This document shows, in pieces, positions 45,453 through 54,140 of a stretch of 64,000 bases of DNA; position 1 is the first letter of the stretch; each line of letters starts with the position of its first letter. The translations under genes were made by a program, and so were the position numbers. The notes beneath the pieces are model-generated. The model was given only the letters and a program-made list of their open reading frames with translations. It searched no databases and was not told the origin of the DNA. Source of the DNA: Marinicella pacifica (lineage in GTDB: Bacteria; Pseudomonadota; Gammaproteobacteria; Xanthomonadales; Marinicellaceae); the NCBI RefSeq assembly GCF_014636635.1, contig NZ_BMEO01000003.1, positions 62,001 through 126,000 on the forward strand. The letters run 5' to 3'.

Positions 45453-46919
45453 ATGACTGACATTAACTTCAAACAAAAACTGAATATTAACCGACCCTAT
45501 GGTGCGCAGCTTGATGAACCAGACTGGTCAGCCATTGAATATGCCTTAGAAAGCGATCGCGGGCGGATTATTAACGCACCGTCTTTACGGCGCTTACAAC
45601 AAAAAACTCAGGTCTTTCCTTTGGAGCGAAATGCCGAAGTGCGTTCACGGCTAACCCATTCTCTTGAGGTTCAGCAAAATGGCCGCTATCTGGTACAGAC
45701 AGTGTATAAAAAACTGGCTGAGAAAGCCGCAGATTATGGATTAGACGGTGGTCTGCAAGCGGTGACTTCTTTGGTGGAGATGGCCTGCCTGATGCATGAC
45801 ATCGGCAACCCGCCATTTGGTCATTTTGGTGAACAGGTTATTTCCCAGTGGTTTGCAGATTATTTATCTGATGACCACCATTGGCCGGTGAACAACGCAT
45901 CCGCACAACTCATGAGCAGTATGCAGCGTGATTTAAGTCGATTTGAGGGCAATGCTCAGGCGATTCGTTTAACCGCGCGCTTAGAGCGCATGAACCTCAG
46001 CTATGCACAAACTGCGGCCATTTTAAAATACAGTCGCAGTAACGCTGAAACGCCTGACAAGCCATTAAGTTATCTGCATAAAAAAGCCGGCTACTATTTA
46101 TCCGAGCACAGCTTTGTGACCGATATGTGGCAGGCTGTCTCTGTACAACCGGGGCACCGTTATCCATTGACCTATCTGATGGAAGCCGCCGATGACATTG
46201 CGTATTGTCTGGCTGATATTGAAGATGCGGTGGAAAAGGGTATTTTGCCGTTACATTATTTGATTGAATTAATACTGATTGCTTTTAAACAGCTGGGCGG
46301 TGATTTGGACAAGGCCTTTTTAGGCCCGCATAACGATCAGTTACACAGCTTACAGTCTGTGTTGGACAAGGCTTATCGAGACAGTCAACAAGTGGCTATT
46401 AACAGCAACCAATCGTTTTTTATCAAAATTCGGGTTCCCATTATCCATTATCTGGTCAATCACGCCGCCAATCAGTTTGTGACCAATATAAAAGCCATAT
46501 ATCATGGCCATTTCAACCAAGCCCTGTTAGAAGACGGCAGCCAGGCCCATCGCTTACTCAAAACCTTCAAGCAAGTGGGCTATGATCATGTCTATTGTCA
46601 CAACGAAGTCCAAAAACTTGAACTGCAAGGCCAGCAAATTATCTCAGGCATTTTAAACCACAACGCATCCCTGCTGAATTTAGCATTCGATGATTTTCAA
46701 CGCTTACTCAAGCCCGGTAAATTATCCGCACACCGCTTACTGATAAACCGCATGGACCCCAACCATTTAAAAGCCTACCAGCTGGCCATGCAAGACGTTG
46801 ATGATAACCATGAGCTATGGGATTTCTACCATCGATGCCGCCTGCTCCAGGACCACATCAGCGCCATGACCGATCACAGCGCATATGATGAGTATCGGCT
46901 ACTGAAGGTGAGTGATTGA
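45453..46919 (+). CDS. dgt: Deoxyguanosinetriphosphate triphosphohydrolase-like HD protein
   Basis: 488 residues. HD-domain ligands appear in RSRLTHSLEVQQ and LMHDIGNPPFGHFGE, the signature of dGTPases. YLMEAADDIAYCLADIEDA is the second conserved block. It cleaves dGTP (or other dNTPs) to the nucleoside and triphosphate; related enzymes can restrict phages by lowering dNTPs. It stands alone between EF-G and a small secreted protein. Confidence 0.9.
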   Translation: MTDINFKQKLNINRPYGAQLDEPDWSAIEYALESDRGRIINAPSLRRLQQKTQVFPLERNAEVRSRLTHSLEVQQNGRYLVQTVYKKLAEKAADYGLDGGLQAVTSLVEMACLMHDIGNPPFGHFGEQVISQWFADYLSDDHHWPVNNASAQLMSSMQRDLSRFEGNAQAIRLTARLERMNLSYAQTAAILKYSRSNAETPDKPLSYLHKKAGYYLSEHSFVTDMWQAVSVQPGHRYPLTYLMEAADDIAYCLADIEDAVEKGILPLHYLIELILIAFKQLGGDLDKAFLGPHNDQLHSLQSVLDKAYRDSQQVAINSNQSFFIKIRVPIIHYLVNHAANQFVTNIKAIYHGHFNQALLEDGSQAHRLLKTFKQVGYDHVYCHNEVQKLELQGQQIISGILNHNASLLNLAFDDFQRLLKPGKLSAHRLLINRMDPNHLKAYQLAMQDVDDNHELWDFYHRCRLLQDHISAMTDHSAYDEYRLLKVSD

Positions 46920-47084
46920 GGAATCTTTTGTGATGATTTGTTCAACTTTAGACAATTTTGAACCACAGACTGGTGACCTGTGTGGAAATAGTTATAATGG
47001 TGAATATGACCGTGACTGATTATTTGTTATCTTAAGAAAAAATCAGCGGGTTTATAAATTAAAATCTTAAGAAGCAAATCGTCT

Positions 47085-47306
47085 ATGAAATATCAATTAA
47101 TCTGTGTTCTGCTCGTCACTTCTCTTTCCATTGCACCAGTTCAATCTAAAAATAATTCAAACCCCAGATCAAACAAAACTTTTTCCAAACAATCCTTGTC
47201 TGTTGAAAATAAATTAAATGCCTTTGATCACTTCGGTGTGGGTGGTGATTTAAGCCGTTTTGGTTACAGCGTTGATGTGGAACTTAACAAGATTAAAGGG
47301 TACTGA
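47085..47306 (+). CDS. Small secreted protein of unknown function
   Basis: 73 residues: a signal peptide (MKYQLICVLLVTSLSIAPVQS) and a short polar mature part rich in Asn, Ser and Lys that ends in GVGGDLSRFGYSVDVELN. Nothing in it is recognised. AAGAAG lies upstream of the ATG at long spacing. A hairpin overlaps its stop codon. Confidence 0.5.
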   Translation: MKYQLICVLLVTSLSIAPVQSKNNSNPRSNKTFSKQSLSVENKLNAFDHFGVGGDLSRFGYSVDVELNKIKGY

Positions 47307-47320
47307 GGTTCCCCTTTAAT
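47292..47320 (+). terminator. Hairpin at the end of the small secreted protein gene
   Basis: ATTAAAGGG and CCCTTTAAT pair across the stop codon; TTCTGTTCTG follows, a poor U-run. It probably ends or protects the short transcript. Confidence 0.45.
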
Positions 47321-47341
47321 TTCTGTTCTGGATTATTTTTA

Positions 47342-48073
47342 TTAAAATGCGCTTTTATTTAAGAAACACATCTCGCGACCGGCGGGTGAAATATAAACAA
47401 TCTGGTAACCGGATTGACGCAATAAATGAACGGTGTCAATTGTATCTTGTTTGTCAAAGTCTTTAAATCGATGGTGAAATTCAACCAGAATTAGTCTTGG
47501 CCTTAGTTGTGACTGAATGACGCTTTTTAAGAAATCATATTCAGCCCCCTCGACATCCATTTTTAGCACATCAATATTATCATGCCCCAGTCGTTTCATG
47601 GTTGATTGTAGAGAGAGGGCTTGAACCAGCACACCATCATTGCGTGATTCTTGATGTGGACTAAAACTATACATGACGGCTGATTTTTTGCCTTTTTTAT
47701 TGACCAGTGGATAAAGATAAAATTCACCATCTTCAGCCGCCGCGGCAAAGGGGTGGAAATGAAATTCAGCGGGCAGAGATTGTTGCGCAATCCAGTCAAC
47801 AGAATAAGGGGTTGGATCAAAGGCATGAACAGAAACTTTTTTTAAGTTAATCAATGCCAGTTCAAAATCAATATCGTCACAAACGCCAAAACTATATACA
47901 ATGTCATTTTCATTCAGCGCATCAAGCGGTAACCCCCAGTCGCCAAATACCGTGATGTCACAGTTTTCATCAAGCCTAAATTTAGGCTCCCGTCCATAAG
48001 ACTGTCTGAATTTCAATTTTGCGGATTGCGCAAAATCACTTTTTTCAAATTTTTTCCAAAATGTCAAAGCCAT
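47342..48073 (-). CDS. FkbM-family methyltransferase
   Basis: 243 residues. SFGVCDDIDFELALINL and VHAFDPTP form the SAM-binding region, and DVLKMDVEGAEYDFLKSVI is the FkbM hallmark. FkbM enzymes methylate hydroxyls of sugars or polyketides. No polysaccharide cluster surrounds it, so the substrate is unknown. About 120 bp separate its start from the sodB terminator. Confidence 0.85.
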   Translation of the reverse strand: MALTFWKKFEKSDFAQSAKLKFRQSYGREPKFRLDENCDITVFGDWGLPLDALNENDIVYSFGVCDDIDFELALINLKKVSVHAFDPTPYSVDWIAQQSLPAEFHFHPFAAAAEDGEFYLYPLVNKKGKKSAVMYSFSPHQESRNDGVLVQALSLQSTMKRLGHDNIDVLKMDVEGAEYDFLKSVIQSQLRPRLILVEFHHRFKDFDKQDTIDTVHLLRQSGYQIVYISPAGREMCFLNKSAF

Positions 48074-48173
48074 AGAAAACCCAGTGAATTAGTAAGGCTA
48101 TTTTAACAGCTTCTACTATTGAGTGGTGGAGAGATATGTATTTTGAAGTGCTTGCAAAAAAAATCGGACACTA

Positions 48174-48199
48174 AAAAGCCGGTGTTAATACCGGCTTTT
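48174..48199 (-). terminator. Rho-independent terminator of sodB
   Basis: AAAAGCCGGT and ACCGGCTTTT form a 10-bp stem around a six-base loop, 23 bp after the sodB stop; the T-rich arm plus one more T gives the U-run on the minus strand. It is symmetrical and could also act from the other side. Confidence 0.8.
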
Positions 48200-48221
48200 G
48201 ACATTCCGTTAAACGAAAAAC

Positions 48222-48800
48222 TTATTTTAAGTTATTGGCAACAAAGTCCCAATTAACAATGTTCCAGAAGTTTTTGAGGTAAGCGCCGCGATCATTGCGG
48301 GTATCAACGTAATAAGCGTGCTCCCAGACATCACAGGTTAATAACGGGTGATAACCGTCGGTCATGGGATTGCCGGCGTTCGATGTATTAATGAGTTCTA
48401 AATCTCCGGATTTATTTTGCACCAGCCAAACCCAGCCGGAGCCGAAAGTGGCAGCACCTAAATCATTAAATTTCTTGACGAACTCATCAAAGCTGCCAAA
48501 TTTTGCATTAATTTTATCGGCCAGTTCGCCGCCGGGTTCACCGCCGCCATCGGGTGAGAAACCGTTGAAGTAAAAAGTGTGGTTCCAGATTTGGGCGGCG
48601 TTGTTAAATATACCCCCATCAGATTTCAAAATAATGTCTTCTAAAGACATGTTTTCAAACTCAGTGCCTTTAATCAAATCATTTAATTTATTGACGTATG
48701 CATTGTGGTGTTTGCCATGATGATAGTTAAGGGTTTCTTCAGAAATATGTGGTGCCAAAGCATCTTTGGCATAGGGTAAATCAGGTAATTCAAATGACAT
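48222..48800 (-). CDS. sodB: Superoxide dismutase [Fe]
   Basis: 192 residues. Metal ligands H27, H74, D157 and H161 are in YHHGKHH, WNHTF and DVWEHAYY. Gln70 in AAQIWNH is the position used by Fe-SODs rather than Mn-SODs. It removes superoxide in the cytoplasm. GGAGG gives a strong ribosome site. A 160-bp MITE-like element begins only 30 bp before the ATG, so the promoter must lie in that gap, in the element or beyond it. A terminator follows. Confidence 0.95.
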   Translation of the reverse strand: MSFELPDLPYAKDALAPHISEETLNYHHGKHHNAYVNKLNDLIKGTEFENMSLEDIILKSDGGIFNNAAQIWNHTFYFNGFSPDGGGEPGGELADKINAKFGSFDEFVKKFNDLGAATFGSGWVWLVQNKSGDLELINTSNAGNPMTDGYHPLLTCDVWEHAYYVDTRNDRGAYLKNFWNIVNWDFVANNLK

Positions 48801-48830
48801 AATATTCCTCCATAATAAAAAATATAAATT

Positions 48831-48990
48831 GAGACCTCTGCATAAGTCTGGGTTATTGAAAAAATGATTGAAATTCTGAAGTTCAAGGAAGGAAACGCAA
48901 GTAATAGCAATAGCTATTGCTAAGTTTTATGACGCAGAAATTCAGGATTTCAGACATTTTTACTTAATTCACGACTTATGCAGAGGTCTC
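48831..48990. mobile_element. 160-bp MITE-like element with 18-bp terminal inverted repeats
   Basis: The ends are perfect 18-bp inverted repeats (GAGACCTCTGCATAAGTC). The interior has no gene and a perfect 18-bp palindrome (TAGCAATAGCTATTGCTA, 48905-48922). No transposase is encoded. The GAGACCTnTGCA form recalls IS5-family ends, so it may be a non-autonomous derivative of such an element; that link is from memory. It fills much of the 406-bp gap between sodB and fumC. Confidence 0.75.
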
Positions 48991-49206
48991 TTATTATAAG
49001 CCATCTACAAATATAAGGACTTTTGGTCATTTTAAAAGGTGTCTTGTCAATTTTATGTCGCTGCATAATTCAAATTAACGCGGTTTTAATAAATAAAGCA
49101 TTTTTTATCGGTTTATGGTCATTCAGGACGTGGTTATCCTCTAAGACCATCGATTTATAACGGCTTTTTGCTTATAATCGGCGCTTTCTTAAAAAACGAG
49201 CAAGTC

Positions 49207-50589
49207 ATGAGCGATTTTCGTATCGAAAAAGACAGCATGGGTGAATTGAAAGTCCCGGCTGATGCTTTATACGGTGCCCAAACCCAGCGTGCCGTGAACA
49301 ATTTCCCCATCAGTGGATTAACCATGCCGCCGGCCTTTATTAAAGCTTTGGGATTGGTTAAAAAAGCCGCGGCCCAGGCCAATGAGCAGTTGGGTCATTT
49401 AGCCAAAGACAAGAGTCAGGCGATTCAAGCGGCGGCGGATCAGGTTATCCGTGGTGATATGAACAGGCATTTTCCCATTGATGTGTTTCAGACCGGTTCA
49501 GGCACCAGTTCAAACATGAACTGCAATGAAGTGATAGCCCACTTGGCATCCACGAAGGAACTCATGATACACCCCAACGATCACGTCAATATGGGACAAA
49601 GTTCAAACGATGTGGTCCCAACGGCGATTGCGGTAAGTAATGCCTTGGATGTGGCACAAAACTTAATTCCGGCCATGCATACTTTTATTGCTGCCTGTCA
49701 GGCGAAGGCACAGCAGTTAAACGCAGTGGTTAAAACCGGTCGTACCCATTTAATGGATGCCATGCCGGTGACTTTTGGTCAGGAACTGAATACCTGGGCG
49801 AGCACCATGCAAAGTAATGTGGACCGTTTAAGTGATGCCTTAAAACGGGTTTGTCAATTGCCGCAGGGGGGCACCGCTGTCGGTACCGGTGTCAATGCGG
49901 ACAGTCGTTTTGGTGCACTTTTTGCCGAGAAAATATCAAAATTAAGCGGCTTACATTTTACCAGTATGGCCAACAAATTTGATGGCATCAGTACCCAGGA
50001 TAACATTGTGGAGCTGTCCGGTCAGCTGCGGGTTTCGGCGGTGACATTAATGAAAATAGCCAATGATTTACGTTGGATGAATTCAGGACCCCTGGCAGGT
50101 ATTGGTGAAATTGAGTTGCCCAGCTTGCAGCCCGGCAGCAGCATTATGCCGGGTAAGGTCAATCCGGTGATTCCTGAAGCGGTGACCATGGTGTGTGCAC
50201 AGGTTATCGGTAATGACACCACTGTAACCGTGGCCGGTCAGTCGGGCAACTTTCAACTCAATGTGATGTTGCCGGTGATTGTTTATAACTGTTTGCAGAG
50301 TATCGATATTTTAAGTAGCGGTATAAAACAATTGGCGAAGCAATGTATTGAAGGTTTTCATGTCAATCACGAGAAGGTCTCTGAAAGTGTGGGCAAAAAC
50401 CCGATTTTAGTGACCGCATTGAACCCGGTGATTGGCTATGAACTGGGGGCAAAAATTGCCAAAAAAGCGTATCAGGAAAAACGTTCCGTGATTGAAGTAA
50501 CCAAAGAAATGACTGATCTCAGTGAACAGGAGATTAAAGTTATTTTAGACCCGATTAAATTAACCCTCGGTGGGCTGGAGAAAGAATAA
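49207..50589 (+). CDS. fumC: Fumarate hydratase class II
   Basis: 460 residues from the ATG at 49207. GSSIMPGKVNPV is the fumarase/aspartase signature; TGSGTSSNMNCNEVIA and GRTHLMDAMPVTFGQE are other active-site blocks. Iron-free fumarase of the TCA cycle. Proximity to an iron SOD recalls the fumC-sod pairing in pseudomonads, but here they are divergent with the MITE between them. The TAA stop overlaps the next ATG by one base. Confidence 0.95.
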   Translation: MSDFRIEKDSMGELKVPADALYGAQTQRAVNNFPISGLTMPPAFIKALGLVKKAAAQANEQLGHLAKDKSQAIQAAADQVIRGDMNRHFPIDVFQTGSGTSSNMNCNEVIAHLASTKELMIHPNDHVNMGQSSNDVVPTAIAVSNALDVAQNLIPAMHTFIAACQAKAQQLNAVVKTGRTHLMDAMPVTFGQELNTWASTMQSNVDRLSDALKRVCQLPQGGTAVGTGVNADSRFGALFAEKISKLSGLHFTSMANKFDGISTQDNIVELSGQLRVSAVTLMKIANDLRWMNSGPLAGIGEIELPSLQPGSSIMPGKVNPVIPEAVTMVCAQVIGNDTTVTVAGQSGNFQLNVMLPVIVYNCLQSIDILSSGIKQLAKQCIEGFHVNHEKVSESVGKNPILVTALNPVIGYELGAKIAKKAYQEKRSVIEVTKEMTDLSEQEIKVILDPIKLTLGGLEKE

Positions 50590-51767
50590 TGAAATATATG
50601 ATAAAAACTTTGATGGTAATACTGTTGACCGGAGTGGTTGTGGCCAAGGAGCTGCCCTCATGGGGCATGACAGAAAGTCAGTACAAAATGCCCAATTTCA
50701 CCAACAAAATGCAAAAAATCGGTGATCAGGCGGTGAAAAACGACTGGTTATTGAAAATTACGGCACCCAAGGATTGGCACGGTAAAATTCGTGCCGCTTT
50801 AAGTCAACAAGGGGCGAAAAATGTACAGATTAACTTTAAAGACTCCCTGTATAAAAGCATCACCATATCCGCAACACCGGGCATGGAGCTGAAGTCAACC
50901 ACCGTCGAAACCACGCTACCGGCGGTGGCCAAAAAACAAGTGGTCATTGATAAGCCTGAAATGGACACGGAGATTGAAGCACCTGAATTTGATAACAATT
51001 TTAAGGCAGGTGATATTTTGGCCGATATGGACGAACTTGAACTGACCCTGCCGGATAATGGTAAAACGGAGAAAAAACCGCGACAGATAACTCATGCATC
51101 GAATCAGCAAGTTGTCAAAGCCGACAGCCGCGAAACCAGCAATCAACCTGAAACATCGCAATCAGACGCTCAAAACCAAGATAAAGCACTCATAAAAGAA
51201 AATTTGAGAAAACGTTATGCCAGAAGCAAAACCGTGGATCGAACCATCAGCTACGAAAATATTACAGACGAAGATGAGTTAATTGTGTCTGACGATGTGG
51301 TGCTGGTAAAACGTTATGTCAACCGGGGTGTGGCCATTTATTACTGGATGCAGGAAGCCTATAACCCCGAGACGCATCATTTGATTGATAAAGGCAGTGG
51401 CAAGTTCGCTAAGATTGGAGATGCTTCTTCGGATTCAGAGAAACCGATTGCAGATAACCATTCAAATGATGAGGATTCCGGTAAAATAGACAATCCGGCC
51501 GCCAAATTCTTTGATTTTGTGGCCGTAACAGACGATCTGGACAGGCAAGATCAGCTGCGCCGAGATTATATTCGTAATAAATCGGTTAACAACACCATTA
51601 AAGCGTCTCAGTTAAATCCGAAAGATATTTTATATGTATCCAATCATACCGTATTGGTTGAAAGACCATTGGGTAACAGCCGCAGTGCCTATTTTTGGCT
51701 GGTGGGAGACACCCGTATTGAACAGCCCATAGAACACACAGGCCCGAATAAATTTGTGATTCAATAA
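50589..51767 (+). CDS. Exported protein with an internal duplication, unknown function
   Basis: 392 residues with a signal peptide (MKYMIKTLMVILLTGVVVA). Residues 20-100 form one domain (GMTESQYKMPNF...TAPKDWHGKIRAALSQQGAK). A polar linker follows. Two related C-terminal repeats are visible by eye, starting KRYARSKTVDRTI and RDYIRNKSVNNTI; both then carry a D-x-L-x-VS step, a VLVxR strand, a YxW strand and a final KF. Such repeats may bind each other or a cell-wall ligand. Not recognised. Start overlaps fumC; a sensor kinase gene follows after one base. Confidence 0.65.
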   Translation: MKYMIKTLMVILLTGVVVAKELPSWGMTESQYKMPNFTNKMQKIGDQAVKNDWLLKITAPKDWHGKIRAALSQQGAKNVQINFKDSLYKSITISATPGMELKSTTVETTLPAVAKKQVVIDKPEMDTEIEAPEFDNNFKAGDILADMDELELTLPDNGKTEKKPRQITHASNQQVVKADSRETSNQPETSQSDAQNQDKALIKENLRKRYARSKTVDRTISYENITDEDELIVSDDVVLVKRYVNRGVAIYYWMQEAYNPETHHLIDKGSGKFAKIGDASSDSEKPIADNHSNDEDSGKIDNPAAKFFDFVAVTDDLDRQDQLRRDYIRNKSVNNTIKASQLNPKDILYVSNHTVLVERPLGNSRSAYFWLVGDTRIEQPIEHTGPNKFVIQ

Positions 51768-51768
51768 A

Positions 51769-52896
51769 TTGATACTGCGTTATAGCCATATACAATTGAT
51801 TCGACTGGCGGGGCTGATTATTTGGCTCAGCCTGTCGATTCCTCTGGTTTTGCATTATGATTCAGTCATAACCCGGCCATTTTTGGTGTATGGTTTGGCC
51901 CACATCAGTTTTGGCGTGGTATTTTGGCTGGCCACTTTAAATTTTAAAAACAGTCTGTACAACACCAGCGGCTGGTTGGCGGTGATTATGATGGTGGTTT
52001 TTGTGCTGGTGATTAATCACATTACTGACAGTGCCACCGGTATTTTCTACGCCTTAATTATCTCAGTATTATTACCCTGGCTGTTTCCGGTGGGCTTGAG
52101 TTTATTTGTGTTGGCAGCTTATAACTTATTGATTGGTCTTCAATTTGGTTACATCGGTGCGGAATTGAATAACCCGACCTTTCAATATGTGCTGTTTTTT
52201 GTTTACCTCGGGGTGTCGGTGTTTTCTTTTATCATCTCTTTGACGGCTTTTAAACAGCAGCATGATAAAGAACAACTGCGGTTATTAAACACCGAACTTA
52301 AAGCCACGCAAGTGCTATTGGCGGACAGTTCCCGTATCAATGAACGCTTGCGGATATCACGGGAATTACATGATCTGGTGGGCCATCATTTAACCGCTTT
52401 AACCCTTAATTTAGAAGCTGCCAGTCATTTGACCGAAGGCAAGCCGCAAAGCTATGTCAAAAAATCTCAGTCCATCGCACGCCTGTTGCTGGCTGACGTG
52501 CGTGAAGTGGTGGGGCAGTTCAGACAAAGCGGTACGTTAAACTTGGGTCAGGCCATTGATGAACTGTTGAATGACCTACCGGGGTTAAAAGTGAATAAAG
52601 ACATACCGGATGAGTTGATGGTGGAAGATCCGCGGCTGGCGCAAACCTTATTGCGCTGCACCCAGGAATTAATTACCAATACCTTAAAACATGCCAAAGC
52701 CCACCGATTATGGGTTAAGCTGTGCACTCAAGACCAACAATTGATTCTGAGTGTGCGTGATGACGGTTTGGGATTGGGTGACAAGTCATTTGGCAATGGA
52801 TTAAAAGGCATTCAGGAACGGGTGGCGATTATGAACGGAACCTTTGAAATCAATGATAAAAACGGTGCCTGTGTGCGCTTAACCTTTCCAATATAA
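51769..52896 (+). CDS. Sensor histidine kinase, NarX/DesK type
   Basis: 375 residues from a TTG one base after the preceding stop. Five or six transmembrane helices fill residues 8-160. The HisKA_3 box is RISRELHDLVGHHLTALTLN with phospho-acceptor H201; the ATPase part has QELITNTLKHAKAHRLWV (N box) and DDGLGLG, GNGLKGIQERV (G boxes). The signal is probably a membrane one, since no periplasmic domain is present. The cognate regulator gene follows 14 bases downstream. No ribosome site is seen, so translation may be coupled to the upstream gene. Confidence 0.9.
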   Translation: MILRYSHIQLIRLAGLIIWLSLSIPLVLHYDSVITRPFLVYGLAHISFGVVFWLATLNFKNSLYNTSGWLAVIMMVVFVLVINHITDSATGIFYALIISVLLPWLFPVGLSLFVLAAYNLLIGLQFGYIGAELNNPTFQYVLFFVYLGVSVFSFIISLTAFKQQHDKEQLRLLNTELKATQVLLADSSRINERLRISRELHDLVGHHLTALTLNLEAASHLTEGKPQSYVKKSQSIARLLLADVREVVGQFRQSGTLNLGQAIDELLNDLPGLKVNKDIPDELMVEDPRLAQTLLRCTQELITNTLKHAKAHRLWVKLCTQDQQLILSVRDDGLGLGDKSFGNGLKGIQERVAIMNGTFEINDKNGACVRLTFPI

Positions 52897-52910
52897 ACGG
52901 GAGAGAGAAA

Positions 52911-53552
52911 ATGATAAAAGTACTACTGGTCGATGACCAAAATCTTGTGCGACAAGGTGTTCAGGCTTTGTTGGAACTGGCCGATGACATCGAAGTAATT
53001 GGTGAAGCCCGCTCCGGACAGGAAGCGGTTAAAATGATTCCCGAAATTAAACCGGATGTGGTGCTGTTGGATATGCGCATGCCGGGCATGTCAGGTTTGG
53101 ATGTTTTGCATGAATTAGCAAAAACCCAACAACTTCCACCGACCATTATTCTCACCACTTTTGACGACGAAGAATTAATCCTGGCCGGGGTCAAAGCCGG
53201 TGCCAAAGGGTATTTACTCAAAGATGTGCCGCTTGAAGAATTGGTGGAAGGCATTAAACAGGTGGCCGCCGGTAAAACCATTGTTCGTCCGCAGATTACT
53301 GAAAAAATACTGGACAGTGTGGAAGGCCTGAAAAATGAATTCATGAGCCTTGAGCGCCCTGATCCATTAACCAACCGGGAAACTGAGATTTTACGTTTAA
53401 TGGCCGGTGGTTACAGTAATAAAGAAATCGCCAATTCAATCTTTGTGGCTGAAGGTACGGTTAAAAACCATGTGTCCAATATCTTATCTAAACTCGGTGT
53501 CCGGGATCGCACCCGTGCCGTGTTAAAGGCACTTGAATTAGGTTTAATCTAA
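52911..53552 (+). CDS. NarL/LuxR-type response regulator
   Basis: 213 residues. Receiver domain with D54 in VLLDMRMPG and the conserved Lys in GYLLKD; C-terminal LuxR HTH with LTNRETEILRLMAGGYSNKE and EGTVKNHVSNILSKLGV. It should be phosphorylated by the kinase encoded just upstream. Ribosome site GGGAGAGAG. Targets are unknown; the exported repeat protein in the same operon may belong to the circuit. Confidence 0.92.
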   Translation: MIKVLLVDDQNLVRQGVQALLELADDIEVIGEARSGQEAVKMIPEIKPDVVLLDMRMPGMSGLDVLHELAKTQQLPPTIILTTFDDEELILAGVKAGAKGYLLKDVPLEELVEGIKQVAAGKTIVRPQITEKILDSVEGLKNEFMSLERPDPLTNRETEILRLMAGGYSNKEIANSIFVAEGTVKNHVSNILSKLGVRDRTRAVLKALELGLI

Positions 53553-53556
53553 AGTT

Positions 53557-54138
53557 ATGAATAATGAATTTGAACTAAGAGCCACCACATCACCGCATTG
53601 GGTGAAAGTGGCTTTAGCTGATTTTGATGCCTTTTTAAAAGACCACGCTGCCTGTGAGCGCAAAGCAGCGGCTCTGGCCATGTCGATGGTACAACATTAC
53701 CCCGATAAACCGGATTTAATCCGTGGCATGATCGATCTGGCTATGGAAGAAATGGCGCATTTTCGGGAAGTGATTAAAATTATGCTGGCCAAAGGCTTGC
53801 AACAAGACAATGATGAAAAAGATCCGTATATTAAAGCCCTGTTAAAGCACATGGGCAAAGGCAAAAAAGCCTATTTGTTAGACCGGTTGCTGATTTTTAG
53901 TATTGTCGAAAAACGTGGTCATGAGCGCTTTCATCTGGTGGGTGAAGCCCTTGAGGACGCAAAACTAAAAGATTTTTATCAGCGCTTAGCCCGTGCTGAA
54001 TACCGACATTACACCTTATTTATGGATTTGGCTTTGCAGTATTTTGATGAAACTGAGGTGAGGGCACGATTGGATGAACTGTTGGATGCTGAAGCTGAGA
54101 TAATCAATAACTTACCCTTAAGAGCTGCCGTTCACTAA
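53557..54138 (+). CDS. miaE: tRNA-(ms2io6A37) hydroxylase
   Basis: 193 residues of ferritin-like diiron fold. Probable iron ligands: E34 in CERKAAAL, E65 and H68 in EEMAHFRE, Glu and His in EKRGHERFHLV, and Glu-His in RAEYRHYTLF. It hydroxylates the isopentenyl group of modified A37 in tRNAs reading U-starting codons. It starts five bases after the response regulator. MiaE exists only in organisms that make ms2i6A. Confidence 0.9.
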   Translation: MNNEFELRATTSPHWVKVALADFDAFLKDHAACERKAAALAMSMVQHYPDKPDLIRGMIDLAMEEMAHFREVIKIMLAKGLQQDNDEKDPYIKALLKHMGKGKKAYLLDRLLIFSIVEKRGHERFHLVGEALEDAKLKDFYQRLARAEYRHYTLFMDLALQYFDETEVRARLDELLDAEAEIINNLPLRAAVH

Positions 54139-54140
54139 CG

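Noticed and set aside
48831-48990. Full insertion sequence at sodB
   Set aside because: Only 160 bp between terminal repeats and no transposase frame, so it is at most a non-autonomous element.
50589-51767. Exported repeat protein as a CsiV-family peptidoglycan-binding protein
   Set aside because: I considered it because of its size and position, but the characteristic CsiV blocks could not be found.
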